59,768 nt of DNA from Parasulfuritortus sp037439465 (GTDB lineage Bacteria > Pseudomonadota > Gammaproteobacteria > Burkholderiales > Thiobacillaceae): positions 1 to 59,768 of the forward strand of contig JBBIVX010000020.1 in the NCBI GenBank assembly GCA_037439465.1, in the 5' to 3' direction. The stretch's first letter is position 1. Each line of letters starts with the position of its first letter. The position numbers and the translations under genes are program-made. This document shows positions 32,285 through 40,802 of the stretch, piece by piece. The notes under the pieces were generated by a model. The model had not been told where the DNA came from. It saw only the letters and a list, made by a program, of their open reading frames with translations, and ran no database searches.

Positions 32285-33793
32285 TTATTTCAGGAACAGT
32301 TTGTAGGCCGGGTTGCGCGACTCGTTCCAGTAGCGATAACCCAGTCCATCGAGAAATTGCTGGAACTCTGCCTTCTCCGTCGCCGGCACCTGCACACCGC
32401 ACAGTACACGGCCGTAATCGGCGCCATGGTTGCGGTAGTGGAACAGGCTGATGTTCCAATCATGGCTCATGTGGTTGAGAAAGTTCATCAGGGCGCCGGG
32501 GCGCTCGGGAAATTCGAAGCGATACATGACCTCATTCTTCACCTGCGGCGCGCGCCCGCCGACCATGTGGCGGATGTGCAGCTTGGCCATCTCGTTGTCG
32601 GTCAGGTCGAGCACCGGCAGGGCGTTCCGGTCGAGGGCGGCGATCAGCTTATCCACCTCGCCCCGGTCATGGACCTGCAGGCCGACGAAGACGTGCGCCA
32701 CCTTGGGGTCGGCATAGCGATAATTGAACTCGGTGATGACGCGGCCGCCAATAAGCGCGCAGAAGGTCTTGAAACTGCCCGGCCTTTCCGGGATGGAGAC
32801 GGCCAATACCGCCTCCCGCCGTTCGCCCAGCTCGGCCCGTTCGGCCACGAAACGCAAGCGGTCGAAATTCATGTTGGCGCCGGAGGCGATGGCGACGAGG
32901 TGTCTGTTCCTCGCCTTTTCGCGCGTCACCCAGGCCTTGAGCCCGGCGACGCCGAGCGCACCAGCCGGCTCCAGGATGGAACGGGTGTCCTCGAATACGT
33001 CCTTGATAGCAGCACAGATGGCGTCGTTATCGACCCTGATCACTTCGTCCACGTATTGCCGGCAGAGCCGGAAGGTCTCCTCGCCTACCCGCTTGACGGC
33101 GACGCCGTCGGCAAAAAGACCGACATTGGCCAGTGTCACCCGCTCCTTACGGCAGAGTGAGCGGGCCATGGCGTCGGCCTCCTCCGGCTCGACACCGATG
33201 ACCTTGATCTCGGGCCTCAGACGCTTGACGTAGGCAGCGATGCCGGCGATCAGGCCGCCTCCGCCAACCGGCACGAAGATGGCATCGAGCGGCGCGCGCG
33301 CTTGACGCATGAGCTCCATGGCGATGGTGCCTTGGCCGGCGATGACGTCGGGGTCGTCGTAGGGATGGACAAAGGTCTTCTTTTCCTTCTTCGCGATGGT
33401 CAGCGCGTGCTGGTAGGCATCGTCGTAGGCATCGCCGTGCAACACCACGTTCGCGCCCCGCTTGGCCACCGCATCGACCTTGATCGCCGGAGTGGTGGCA
33501 GGCATGACGATGGTGGCGGCGCAGCCCAGCACCTGTGCGGCCAGGGCCACGCCCTGCGCATGATTGCCGGCGCTGGCCGCCACCACACCCTTCCTTAGTT
33601 GCGCCCGGCTCAGATGCGCCATTTTGTTGTAGGCCCCGCGCAGCTTGAATGAAAACACCGGCTGCATGTCCTCGCGTTTCAGCCAAACGTGATTGTCGAG
33701 CCGCCGCGACAGATTGGGCGCGGTATCGAGGTTGGACTCGATCGCCACGTCGTAGACGCGGGCGAGCAGTATTCTTTCCAGATAGTCGGACAT
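32285..33793 (-). CDS. ilvA: Threonine ammonia-lyase, biosynthetic
   Basis: IlvA deaminates threonine to 2-oxobutanoate, the first step to isoleucine. The PLP lysine is in FSFKLRGAYNKM (about 51-62), followed by ASAGNHAQGVALAA and the phosphate-binding VGGGGLIAGIA. Two ACT-like regulatory domains follow (LAVSIPERPGSFKTFCALIG and YRFEFPERPGALMNFLNHM). The 502-residue length with both domains marks the isoleucine-inhibited biosynthetic form. It is divergent from rpiA. Confidence 0.97.
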   Translation of the reverse strand: MSDYLERILLARVYDVAIESNLDTAPNLSRRLDNHVWLKREDMQPVFSFKLRGAYNKMAHLSRAQLRKGVVAASAGNHAQGVALAAQVLGCAATIVMPATTPAIKVDAVAKRGANVVLHGDAYDDAYQHALTIAKKEKKTFVHPYDDPDVIAGQGTIAMELMRQARAPLDAIFVPVGGGGLIAGIAAYVKRLRPEIKVIGVEPEEADAMARSLCRKERVTLANVGLFADGVAVKRVGEETFRLCRQYVDEVIRVDNDAICAAIKDVFEDTRSILEPAGALGVAGLKAWVTREKARNRHLVAIASGANMNFDRLRFVAERAELGERREAVLAVSIPERPGSFKTFCALIGGRVITEFNYRYADPKVAHVFVGLQVHDRGEVDKLIAALDRNALPVLDLTDNEMAKLHIRHMVGGRAPQVKNEVMYRFEFPERPGALMNFLNHMSHDWNISLFHYRNHGADYGRVLCGVQVPATEKAEFQQFLDGLGYRYWNESRNPAYKLFLK

Positions 33794-33812
33794 GAGGGCC
33801 GTTTGATCGTGC

Positions 33813-33841
33813 CTAAAAACCCCGCTATTCTCGGGCTTTCA
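33813..33841 (+). promoter_or_regulatory. Probable rpiA promoter
   Basis: TTGATC (33813-33818) and TATTCT (33836-33841) with a 17-bp spacer, 26 nt before the rpiA start, in the gap divergent from ilvA. Confidence 0.6.
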
Positions 33842-33867
33842 GGCACAACTTGAAAGCAGAAGCCATG

Positions 33868-34524
33868 ATGACTCAGAACGAACTGAAACAAGCCGTGGCG
33901 CGTGCCGCGATCGAACACGTACCGGCTGGCCTCATCGGGGTGGGCACCGGCTCCACCGCCAATTTCTTCATCGACGAACTGGCCCATATCAAAGGCCGGA
34001 TCGACGCCGCCGTCGCCTCCTCGGTGGCCACTGCCGAGCGGCTGAAAAAGCACGGCATTCGTGTCATCGACCTGAACGAGGCCGGCGAGCTGGAAGTCTA
34101 TGTCGATGGCGCCGACGAGATCACCCGCCACATGGCCATGATCAAGGGCGGCGGCGGTGCGCTGACGCGGGAGAAGATCGTGGCCGCCTGCGCCAAACGC
34201 TTCATCTGCATCGTCGACCAGTCGAAGCTGGTGGACGTGCTTGGCCGCTTCCCACTGCCGGTCGAGGTCATCCCCATGGCCCGCTCCTACGTCGCCCGCC
34301 AGCTGGTCCGGCTGGGCGGCAGCCCGGTATTACGCAGCGGCTTCACCACCGACAACGGCAACGTCATCCTCGATGTGCATAATCTGAGCCTGCTCGACCC
34401 GGTGGCCATGGAGGCCGAGATCAACCAGATCGTCGGCGTGGTTACCGTCGGGCTGTTCGCGAGGCGGGGCGCCGATGTCTGCCTGATGGGCACGCCCGCG
34501 GGGGTGCAAACGCTGACACGCTGA
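33868..34524 (+). CDS. rpiA: Ribose-5-phosphate isomerase A
   Basis: RpiA interconverts ribose-5-P and ribulose-5-P in the pentose phosphate and Calvin cycles. The 218-residue protein begins MTQNELKQAVARAAI, close to E. coli RpiA in sequence and length, so I chose the second of two tandem ATGs. Active-site motifs GVGTGSTANFFIDEL, VDGADEI and MIKGGGGALTREKI are intact. The next gene follows after 8 nt, suggesting an operon with the glycosylase-like gene. Confidence 0.96.
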   Translation: MTQNELKQAVARAAIEHVPAGLIGVGTGSTANFFIDELAHIKGRIDAAVASSVATAERLKKHGIRVIDLNEAGELEVYVDGADEITRHMAMIKGGGGALTREKIVAACAKRFICIVDQSKLVDVLGRFPLPVEVIPMARSYVARQLVRLGGSPVLRSGFTTDNGNVILDVHNLSLLDPVAMEAEINQIVGVVTVGLFARRGADVCLMGTPAGVQTLTR

Positions 34525-34532
34525 GCCCGCGC

Positions 34533-35150
34533 ATGGCCGAAACCGGCGCACGGCTCAAGAGCCACCAGAAGGAATTGAGCCTATGTACCCGGTGTCCGCA
34601 AATGCTCGGCCCGGTAGTGCTGGGGCGCCCGGTCGCCTCGGAAATATTGCATATAGGCCAGGCTCCAGGACCTTATGAGGGCCGTCTCGGCCAACCGTTC
34701 GCCTGGACGGCCGGCAAGACGCTCTTCAAATGGTATGCCACCCTGGGTGTCACGCAAGCCGTGTTTCGCGAGCGGGTCTACATGGCTGCCGTTTGCCGTT
34801 GCTTTCCCGGCAAGAATCCGAACGGGGGCGACCGTATGCCCGACCGAGAAGAAATCGCCCACTGCGGCGAGTGGCTGCGCCATGAAATCGAGATACTGCG
34901 CCCATCCCTGATCATCCCGGTGGGCAAACTGGCCATCAGCCAGATGCTGCCGGTGTCGCGACTCGATGCGGTGATTGGACAAGCACACCGGGTGCACTAT
35001 TTTGGTCACGCGGCCGATGCCATCCCCTTACCCCACCCGTCTGGCCTTTCCACCTGGTTCAAGACCGAACCGGGCAGGACGCTGCTGACACGGGCATTAC
35101 GCCTGATTGGGCGGCATCCCACCTGGCGTGCCACGTTTCCGGCCGACTGA
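34533..35150 (+). CDS. Uracil-DNA glycosylase family protein (Fe-S type)
   Basis: A 205-residue UDG-superfamily protein. Motif 1 is GQAPGPYEGRLGQPFAWTAGK and motif 2 PLPHPSGLSTW. Cysteines in LCTRCP, CRCF and AHCGEW are placed like the four ligands of a [4Fe-4S] cluster in family 4/5 enzymes. KNPNGGDRMPDREEIAHCGEWL also fits this group. It would excise uracil or related bases from DNA, but the substrate class cannot be fixed by eye. It is 8 nt downstream of rpiA. Confidence 0.85.
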   Translation: MAETGARLKSHQKELSLCTRCPQMLGPVVLGRPVASEILHIGQAPGPYEGRLGQPFAWTAGKTLFKWYATLGVTQAVFRERVYMAAVCRCFPGKNPNGGDRMPDREEIAHCGEWLRHEIEILRPSLIIPVGKLAISQMLPVSRLDAVIGQAHRVHYFGHAADAIPLPHPSGLSTWFKTEPGRTLLTRALRLIGRHPTWRATFPAD

Positions 35151-35267
35151 CGCGCAAGACATTGGTCACCCAGGATCATGCACTTGGCCCTGACAGGCGC
35201 CCCTCCCCTGATGTTTTTTTATGAAGGTGAAGAAAGACAAGGGGGCGCATGCAGCGCGACGGTCACA

Positions 35268-35453
35268 TTAATCGAGCGCCCCCTCGCCCGGCCTCTCCCC
35301 TTCCGCCGGCACGCGATATTTTTCGGTCGCCCATTCGCCCAGGTCAATCAACCTGCAGCGCTCACAACAGAAAGGCCGGTAGGCGTTTTCCGGCCGCCAC
35401 TCCACCGGCTTGTGGCAGGTGGGACAGGAAACGATCTTGTATATTTCGGTCAT
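35268..35453 (-). CDS. yacG: DNA gyrase inhibitor YacG
   Basis: A 61-residue zinc protein that binds GyrB. The Cys4 site is VSCPTCHKPVEW ... RPFCCERCRLIDLGEWATEKYRVP, the family signature. ATG 35453 gives the usual MTEIYK start; a GTG three codons earlier is less likely. In many proteobacteria yacG follows zapD or coaE, but here it is 33 kb from them, next to erpA. A 7-bp hairpin (35512-35528) without a T-run lies between it and erpA. Confidence 0.93.
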   Translation of the reverse strand: MTEIYKIVSCPTCHKPVEWRPENAYRPFCCERCRLIDLGEWATEKYRVPAEGERPGEGALD

Positions 35454-35539
35454 GAACGACACAGGCGGGGATCATGGCCGCCGTTCACCGAATGCCGGTG
35501 CGGCGGGCACGGCCCGCCTTATGGCCGGGTTATTTCCCG

Positions 35540-35875
35540 TCAAACAGAAAAAGACGAGCCGCAGCCGCACGTAGACACGGCATTGGGGTTACGGATGACG
35601 AACTGCGCGCCTTCCAGACCCTCGGTGTAATCGATCTCGGCGCCCATCATGTACTGCATGCTCATGGAATCGATGAGCAGGGTGACACCGTTTTTTTCCA
35701 TGGTAGTGTCATCTTCGTTCTGCACCTCGTCGAAGGTGAACCCGTACTGAAAACCGGAGCAGCCGCCACCGGTGACGAAGACGCGCAGTTTCAGGTCGGG
35801 ATTGCCTTCCTCGGCGATCAGTTCCTTGACCTTGTTGGCCGCGCTGTCGGAAAAGTTGAAGGGGCTGGCATTCAT
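35540..35875 (-). CDS. erpA: Iron-sulfur cluster insertion protein ErpA
   Basis: A-type carrier that delivers [4Fe-4S] clusters to apoproteins. The 111-residue protein has the three conserved cysteines in TGGGCSGFQYGF and STCGCGSSF. ATG 35875 has AGGAG 7 nt upstream and is preferred over the ATG at 35893. A clear promoter lies just upstream. With many Fe-S enzymes in the window (AprB, the glycosylase-like protein), cluster supply is an obvious role. Confidence 0.96.
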   Translation of the reverse strand: MNASPFNFSDSAANKVKELIAEEGNPDLKLRVFVTGGGCSGFQYGFTFDEVQNEDDTTMEKNGVTLLIDSMSMQYMMGAEIDYTEGLEGAQFVIRNPNAVSTCGCGSSFSV

Positions 35876-35904
35876 GTTTGCACTCCTAAGCATATAGTTG
35901 ACAA

Positions 35905-35933
35905 ATTATGTCGGCTAAACCGGCCAACGTCAA
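35905..35933 (-). promoter_or_regulatory. Sigma-70 promoter of erpA
   Basis: On the minus strand TTGACG (35933-35928) and CATAAT (35910-35905) are 17 bp apart, 29 nt before the erpA start. Confidence 0.7.
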
Positions 35934-35959
35934 TCATAATGTGAGTTTCACCAACCATT

Positions 35960-36988
35960 TCAAGGCGAAACGGGCATCTGCGTGAGGCCCAATGTCTCGG
36001 CAAAACCGAACAGTATGTTCATGTTCTGCACCGCCTGGCCGGCGGCGCCTTTCACAAGGTTGTCGATCACCGACAACACCACTACGGTATCACCATCCCC
36101 TGGCCGGTGCACGGCGATGCGGCAAATATTGGAGGCACGCACCGAACGTGTCTCGGGATGGGATTTGGGCGGCATCACGTCGACAAAATACTCGCCGGCG
36201 TAACGATTTTCAAACAGCGATTGCACATCCACGTTTTGCCTCAGCCTGGCATACAGTGTGGCGTGGATGCCGCGCACCATAGGCGTCAGGTGCGGCACGA
36301 AGGTGAGGCCGACGTCATGGCCGGCCATGCGGGCGAGCCCCTGGCGGATCTCCGGCCAGTGCCGATGGCCAGCGACCGCGTAGGCCTTGAAACTGTCGGT
36401 GGCCTCGGCATACAGGGCGCCCACCTCCGCCTTGCGGCCAGCCCCGGAAACACCGGATTTGCAATCGGCCACCAGCCAGGCCGTATCGATGACAGCCGCC
36501 TCCACCAGGGGCAGGAAACCAAGCTGCACGGCGGTCGGGTAGCACCCTGGGTTGGCGATCAGGCGGGCACCGCGAATGCGCTCCCGATTGATCTCGGGCA
36601 GGCCGTATACCGCCTCGGTGACGAGCTCCGGACAGGCATGTTCCATGCCGTACCACTGCGACCAGACGCCGATATCCTGGAGGCGGAAGTCGGCGGCCAG
36701 GTCGATGACCCTGACACCGGCATCGAGCAGGGCGCGGGTCTCATGCATGGCCACGCCATTCGGGGTGGCGAAGAAAACCACGTCGCAGTCCTTGAGTGGC
36801 GCCTCGTCCGGTGTGGCGAAGGCGAGATCGACGCGGCCGCGCAGCGAGGGAAACATCTCCGCCACCTGCATGCCGGCCTCTTTGCGCGAGGTGATGGCGG
36901 CGATCTCGACCTCGGGGTGCTGGGCGAGAAGCCGCAATAGTTCGACGCCGGTGTAGCCGGTGCCGCCGACGATACCTGCCTTGATCAT
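35960..36988 (-). CDS. argC: N-acetyl-gamma-glutamyl-phosphate reductase
   Basis: ArgC reduces N-acetylglutamyl-phosphate with NADPH in arginine synthesis. The N-terminus MIKAGIVGGTGYTGVELLRLL is the dinucleotide fold, and the catalytic cysteine is in LIANPGCYPTAVQLGFLPL. At 342 residues it has the usual type-1 length. ATG 36988 follows GAGGAG; a longer open frame upstream lacks similarity and reaches the rpsI terminator. Confidence 0.96.
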   Translation of the reverse strand: MIKAGIVGGTGYTGVELLRLLAQHPEVEIAAITSRKEAGMQVAEMFPSLRGRVDLAFATPDEAPLKDCDVVFFATPNGVAMHETRALLDAGVRVIDLAADFRLQDIGVWSQWYGMEHACPELVTEAVYGLPEINRERIRGARLIANPGCYPTAVQLGFLPLVEAAVIDTAWLVADCKSGVSGAGRKAEVGALYAEATDSFKAYAVAGHRHWPEIRQGLARMAGHDVGLTFVPHLTPMVRGIHATLYARLRQNVDVQSLFENRYAGEYFVDVMPPKSHPETRSVRASNICRIAVHRPGDGDTVVVLSVIDNLVKGAAGQAVQNMNILFGFAETLGLTQMPVSP

Positions 36989-37037
36989 GTACGCTCCTCT
37001 CGAAAAACCGGTGCCGGCGATAATAGCCGCCATGTAT

Positions 37038-37068
37038 AAAAAAAGCCGCCTGACCGGCGGCTTTTTTT
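37038..37068. terminator. Terminator of the rplM-rpsI operon
   Basis: AAAAAAAGCCGCC and GGCGGCTTTTTTT pair perfectly around a 5-nt loop, with T-runs in either direction. It lies 12 nt past the rpsI stop on the minus strand. Confidence 0.9.
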
Positions 37069-37080
37069 ACATCCAGGCAA

Positions 37081-37473
37081 TCAACGCTTGGAGAACTGCT
37101 TGCGCCGGCGGGCCTTGTGCAGACCAACCTTCTTACGCTCGACCTCGCGGGCGTCACGAGTCACCAAGCCGGCCGTCTTGAGGGGCGACTTCAGGCCGGC
37201 ATCGAATTCGATGAGGGCGCGAGTGATGCCATGACGCACGGCGCCAGCCTGGCCGGATTCACCACCACCGCTGACGTTCACCATGATATCCACGCTGCCT
37301 TCGCGGTCCACCAGCTTAAGGGGTTGGCGCACGATCATGCGGCCGGTCTCGCGGGCGAAGTACTCGTCCAGAGGCTTGCCATTGACGACGATCTTGCCTG
37401 AGCCGCTTTTCATGAAGACGCGCGCCACCGAGCTTTTGCGCCGGCCAGTGCCGTAATAATAGTTGCCGATCAT
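37081..37473 (-). CDS. rpsI: 30S ribosomal protein S9
   Basis: The 130-residue protein has the canonical segments YYYGTGRRKSSVARVF, GGGESGQAGAVRHGITRALIEF and the C-terminal KKVGLHKARRRKQFSKR, whose tail reaches the P site. It follows rplM with an 11-nt gap, the universal L13-S9 operon. Confidence 0.98.
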   Translation of the reverse strand: MIGNYYYGTGRRKSSVARVFMKSGSGKIVVNGKPLDEYFARETGRMIVRQPLKLVDREGSVDIMVNVSGGGESGQAGAVRHGITRALIEFDAGLKSPLKTAGLVTRDAREVERKKVGLHKARRRKQFSKR

Positions 37474-37484
37474 AGTTGCTATCC

Positions 37485-37913
37485 TCAGATTTCCAGGGTC
37501 TTGGGCTGCTGGGCCGTGTGGGGGTGCTCGGCGCCGGCATAGACCTTCATCTTCTTGATCATGGCGTAGCCGAGCGGCCCCTTGGGAAGCATACCCTTGA
37601 CGGCCTTCTCCAAGGCACGACCGGGGTGCTTGGTCTGCATGTCGCCAAAATTGGTCTCATAGATGCCGCCCGGATACCCAGAGTGACGGTAATAGACCTT
37701 ATCCAGCGATTTGTTACCGGTGACGCGCATCTTGTCGGCGTTGACCACGACGATGAAGTCGCCGGTGTCCACGTGAGGGGTATAGATGGCCTTGTGCTTG
37801 CCGCGCAGACGACGGGCAATCTCGGACGCGAGCCGGCCGAGCACCTTGTCGGCGGCGTCCACCACATACCAGCCGTGCTGAACTTCATGCGGCTTTGCGG
37901 AAAACGTTTTCAT
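37485..37913 (-). CDS. rplM: 50S ribosomal protein L13
   Basis: The 142-residue protein begins MKTFSAKPHEVQHGWYVVDAADKVLGRLAS and contains YTPHVDTGDFIVVVNADKMRVTGNK and the central KAVKGMLPKGPLG, all typical L13. It leads the operon with rpsI and is preceded by a strong promoter. Confidence 0.98.
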   Translation of the reverse strand: MKTFSAKPHEVQHGWYVVDAADKVLGRLASEIARRLRGKHKAIYTPHVDTGDFIVVVNADKMRVTGNKSLDKVYYRHSGYPGGIYETNFGDMQTKHPGRALEKAVKGMLPKGPLGYAMIKKMKVYAGAEHPHTAQQPKTLEI

Positions 37914-37971
37914 GGTTCTGTCCTGAATATCCTGCCCCGGAACGAAATTGGGGTCTTGCAGAAAGGCGCGG

Positions 37972-38001
37972 ATTCTAGAGGATGTCGGGCCAATGTGTCA
38001 A
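37972..38001 (-). promoter_or_regulatory. Strong sigma-70 promoter of rplM-rpsI
   Basis: On the minus strand a consensus TTGACA (38001-37996) and TAGAAT (37977-37972) are 18 bp apart, leaving a leader of about 50 nt before rplM. Confidence 0.75.
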
Positions 38002-38200
38002 ACCCCATTGCGCGATAGGCTTGAATGAACGCCCGCTTTCGCGGCCACCCGATATCGTCACGGCCCGTGCCGCCCTTCAGCGGCGCATCGCGGCGGGCAG
38101 GCCCAACCGTTACGATTGCCGCAAAGAGCACCTGGAAGCGATTGGTCCTCGCCGCCGATAACCCGGATAATCCGACTACTCACAGCGAACAGGAGCCAAC

Positions 38201-38617
38201 ATGAAAGCACGGGTGAAATGGGTCGAGGGCATGGCCTTCATGGCCGAGGCGGACAGCGGTCACGCCATCGTCATGGACGGGGCGCCGGACATCGGTGGCC
38301 GCAATCTTGGGCCGCGCCCCATGGAAATGGTGCTGATGGGCGCCGGCGGTTGCACCTCTATCGACGTGGTGATGATCCTGCAAAAGAGCCGCCAGGACGT
38401 CACCGAGTGCGAGGTGGTGCTGCAGGCCGAGCGGGCGGACGATCATCCCAAGGTGTTCACGAAGATCCACTTCCACTTCATCGTCAAGGGCCAGGCTCTG
38501 AAGCCAGAGGTAGTGGAACGCGCAATCAACTTATCGGCCGAAAAATACTGTTCTGCGACCATCATGCTGGCCAGGACGGCGGCGGTGACACACGATTTCG
38601 AGATCGTCGAGGTTTAG
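38201..38617 (+). CDS. OsmC-family peroxiredoxin-like protein
   Basis: A 138-residue OsmC/YhfA-type protein. The first cysteine is in MEMVLMGAGGCTSIDVVMIL (about 46-65) and the second in AEKYCSATIML (about 107-117), the pair used to reduce organic hydroperoxides. The YhfA-like branch has less certain activity. It is convergent with coq7, 7 nt between stops. The 287 nt between it and rplM hold the rplM promoter and no gene I can see. Confidence 0.9.
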   Translation: MKARVKWVEGMAFMAEADSGHAIVMDGAPDIGGRNLGPRPMEMVLMGAGGCTSIDVVMILQKSRQDVTECEVVLQAERADDHPKVFTKIHFHFIVKGQALKPEVVERAINLSAEKYCSATIMLARTAAVTHDFEIVEV

Positions 38618-38624
38618 GCGGAGC

Positions 38625-39254
38625 TCACAGGTAATACGCCATCTTCGTCATCACCTTGGACGATAGCCTCATCGCCAGTTTCGCCGCCATGGGCAGTTCT
38701 GCGCCACCGTGCGCCAGCGCCGTCTCGGCGTGTCTGCTCTCGTCGCTCTTCATCTGCGCGACGATGGCGCGGCTCCTGGCGTCGCTTGCAGGTAGCGAAG
38801 CCAGATGGCCGTTGAGATGCCCCTCGACCTGACGCTCGGTCTCGGCCAAAAAACCCAGGTTCCACTTGTCGCCCAGCGCCCCGGCCAGCACGCCAAGACC
38901 AAATGAACCGGCATACCAGAGTGGATTCAGGAAACTCTTGCGGCTGCCCAGTTCCTCCAGCCGCTTCTCGCACCAGGCCAGGTGCTCGGTCTCTTCATCG
39001 CTCGCTTCGACCAGCGCCTTGGCCGCCTCGGGGTTGCGCGCGGTCAGCGCCTGGCCCTGGTACAGCGCCTGGGCGCACACCTCGCCGCTGTGGTTGACCC
39101 GCATCAGGCCAGCGGCATGGCGCTTGTCGGCCTCGCTCAATTCGGCCTCGTCCAGCCCGGCGTCGGGATAGGGTCGGCGGCTCGCGGCCGTGGCGAAGAC
39201 GGTGCGCAGGGCCTTGTCGATATTGACAATCAGGGAATCGGGAATGGGCAGCAT
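38625..39254 (-). CDS. coq7: 2-polyprenyl-3-methyl-6-methoxy-1,4-benzoquinone monooxygenase
   Basis: Coq7/UbiF-equivalent diiron enzyme that adds the last hydroxyl in ubiquinone synthesis. The 209-residue protein has the iron ligands in NHSGEVCAQALYQGQ, SDEETEHLAWCEKRL and MKSDESRHAETAL (paired ExxH motifs). A hydrophobic membrane-associating stretch (WYAGSFGLGVLAGALG) lies between. It follows ubiX, another ubiquinone gene, on the same strand with an 87-nt gap. Confidence 0.95.
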   Translation of the reverse strand: MLPIPDSLIVNIDKALRTVFATAASRRPYPDAGLDEAELSEADKRHAAGLMRVNHSGEVCAQALYQGQALTARNPEAAKALVEASDEETEHLAWCEKRLEELGSRKSFLNPLWYAGSFGLGVLAGALGDKWNLGFLAETERQVEGHLNGHLASLPASDARSRAIVAQMKSDESRHAETALAHGGAELPMAAKLAMRLSSKVMTKMAYYL

Positions 39255-39341
39255 GGCAAATAATCAGTCAGTTTTCTTTCTGCCGACGTGAACGGCAGTT
39301 GTCAAGTAATTTATGCCTCAGCCTCATCCGCAGCTCGGCGC

Positions 39342-39941
39342 TCAATCTCCCCAGCGCGGCAGAAGGTCGTTAGCGATGCCCAGTTGGTCGAGCACGCGCG
39401 CGACGATGAAGTCCACCACCTGGCCCACCGACTCGGGACGATGGTAGAAGCCGGGGCTGGCCGGCAGGATGGTCGCGCCGGCCTCGGCAAGCTGGGTCAT
39501 GTTCCTGAGATGGATGAGCGAGAACGGCGTCTCGCGCGGCACCAGTATCAGCGGCCGCCTTTCTTTCAGCATCACGTCCGCCGCCCGTTCGATCAGGTTG
39601 TCGGCCAGGCCGTGGGCGATGGCCGCCAGGCTGCCCATGGTGCAGGGGCAGACCACCATGGCGTCGGCCGGATTGGAACCGGAGGCGGCCGGCGCGAACC
39701 ATTCCTTCTCGCCATGGACCCGGAGCTCGCCGCCATGGCCGGGAAAGCGGCCATTCATCCTTGCCGCCAACTCCGCCGCGTCGCCGGGCAGGGTCAGGTA
39801 AAGCTCCTGCCGGGCGACGATGCGGGCGGCCTGGGAAACCATGAGATCGACCCGGCAGCCGGCGGCGAGCAGGCATTCCAGCAGGCGAACACCATAGGCC
39901 ATACCGGAAGCACCAGTCCAGGCAAGGATGAGGTGTTTCAT
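39342..39941 (-). CDS. ubiX: Flavin prenyltransferase UbiX
   Basis: UbiX makes prenylated FMN, the cofactor of UbiD decarboxylase in ubiquinone synthesis. The 199-residue protein begins MKHLILAWTGASGMAYGVRLLECL, the FMN-binding fold. It has MVVCPCTMGSLAAIAHGLADNLIERAADVMLKERRPLILVPRETP and the C-terminal ILPASPGFYHRP, all family signatures. Its ATG overlaps the stop of the Gx-transporter gene by 4 nt. Confidence 0.96.
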   Translation of the reverse strand: MKHLILAWTGASGMAYGVRLLECLLAAGCRVDLMVSQAARIVARQELYLTLPGDAAELAARMNGRFPGHGGELRVHGEKEWFAPAASGSNPADAMVVCPCTMGSLAAIAHGLADNLIERAADVMLKERRPLILVPRETPFSLIHLRNMTQLAEAGATILPASPGFYHRPESVGQVVDFIVARVLDQLGIANDLLPRWGD

Positions 39942-40453
39942 TTTTCGATCTCCAGCAGGTTGGCCACCACCAGGCCATTGACCAGGCCGGACAGCCAGGC
40001 CGCGCCTAGAAACAGCGCCAGCAGCGGCAGCAGATTCACGCCCGGCATCAGCCAGACGCTGACCACTCCAAGTTGTGCGCCAATATGGGCAAATGCCGCC
40101 AGCAGCGACAGACCGACCGGGCCAATCAGGGTCTTGGGCAGGTGCACCAGCGCCCCCAGGGCGGCTAGACTGGCCAGGCCGCCCGCCAGGCTCATGACGA
40201 AGGTGGGACTGAGAAAAGTGCCGAGGGCCAGGGCGCCGGCGACAATACGCAACAGCGACACCCACACCGCCGCCCGCCAGCCGAGACGATAGAGCACAAT
40301 CAGGGTCACGATGTTGGCGAGCCCCGGCTTCACTCCCGGCAAGGGCAGCGGGATGGCGGCCTCGACCAGGGTGAGGCCCACCGCCGCCGCCGCCAGGGTG
40401 GCGATGTGGCGGTCTTCGGCGGTCACCGCGAGGTCAATAGTTGAGTGAGTCAT
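39938..40453 (-). CDS. Gx transporter family membrane protein (HepI-like)
   Basis: A 171-residue protein with five or six hydrophobic helices. It belongs to the family labelled heptaprenyl diphosphate synthase component I or Gx transporter. The region AIPLPLPGVKPGLANIVTLIVLYRLG is the family signature. These proteins resemble ECF substrate-binding subunits, and their cargo is not established. ATG 40453 overlaps the NusG-II gene stop by 20 nt and the gene runs into ubiX, so all three are coupled. Confidence 0.85.
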   Translation of the reverse strand: MTHSTIDLAVTAEDRHIATLAAAAVGLTLVEAAIPLPLPGVKPGLANIVTLIVLYRLGWRAAVWVSLLRIVAGALALGTFLSPTFVMSLAGGLASLAALGALVHLPKTLIGPVGLSLLAAFAHIGAQLGVVSVWLMPGVNLLPLLALFLGAAWLSGLVNGLVVANLLEIEK

Positions 40454-40802
40454 AGACGCTGGCGCCGCGCTCGACGCTGACCCGGTTGGGCAGACACAGG
40501 GCAGTCTGGCCAGGCAACAACCAGCCCTGCCGGACGCAAATCTGCTGCGGACCGGGGTCGGCCAGCACCCGCACCCGGCCGGCGCGGATCTCCACCTGGG
40601 TGATACCGAGCGGACCGGGCACGGCGATCGAGCGGTCGAGCCGGGCCGTGGTTTCCAGGAACAGCCGCCCCCCCTGCTTGATCGCCACCCGGTCGCCGGC
40701 CGCGCCGACCTGACCAAGGAGGAGGGCGACCAGGGCGGCACCGCCGACCAACACCAGCCAGTCGCCGGGACGCAGCCCGCGCAGGCGACCCAGGCCGCTC
40801 AA
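40434..40802 (-). CDS. NusG domain II-containing membrane-anchored protein
   Basis: A 122-residue protein with one N-terminal membrane helix (WLVLVGGAALVALLLG, about 15-30) and a small extracytoplasmic NusG domain II-like beta domain (GPLGITQVEIRAGRVRVLADPGPQQICVRQGWLLPGQTALCLPNRVSV). The start is the TTG at 40802, which overlaps the rapZ stop as TTGA. No ATG fits without losing the anchor. It is regularly paired with Gx-transporter genes, as here. Molecular role unknown. Confidence 0.8.
   Translation of the reverse strand: MSGLGRLRGLRPGDWLVLVGGAALVALLLGQVGAAGDRVAIKQGGRLFLETTARLDRSIAVPGPLGITQVEIRAGRVRVLADPGPQQICVRQGWLLPGQTALCLPNRVSVERGASVYDSLNY

Noticed and set aside
35512..35528. GC hairpin after erpA as an intrinsic terminator
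   Set aside because: The 7-bp stem has no T-run on either strand, so termination is unsupported.
39255..39341. Hairpin CTGCCG/CGGCAG between ubiX and coq7 as a terminator
   Set aside because: On the relevant strand it is followed by an A-rich stretch rather than T, and the stem is only 6 bp.
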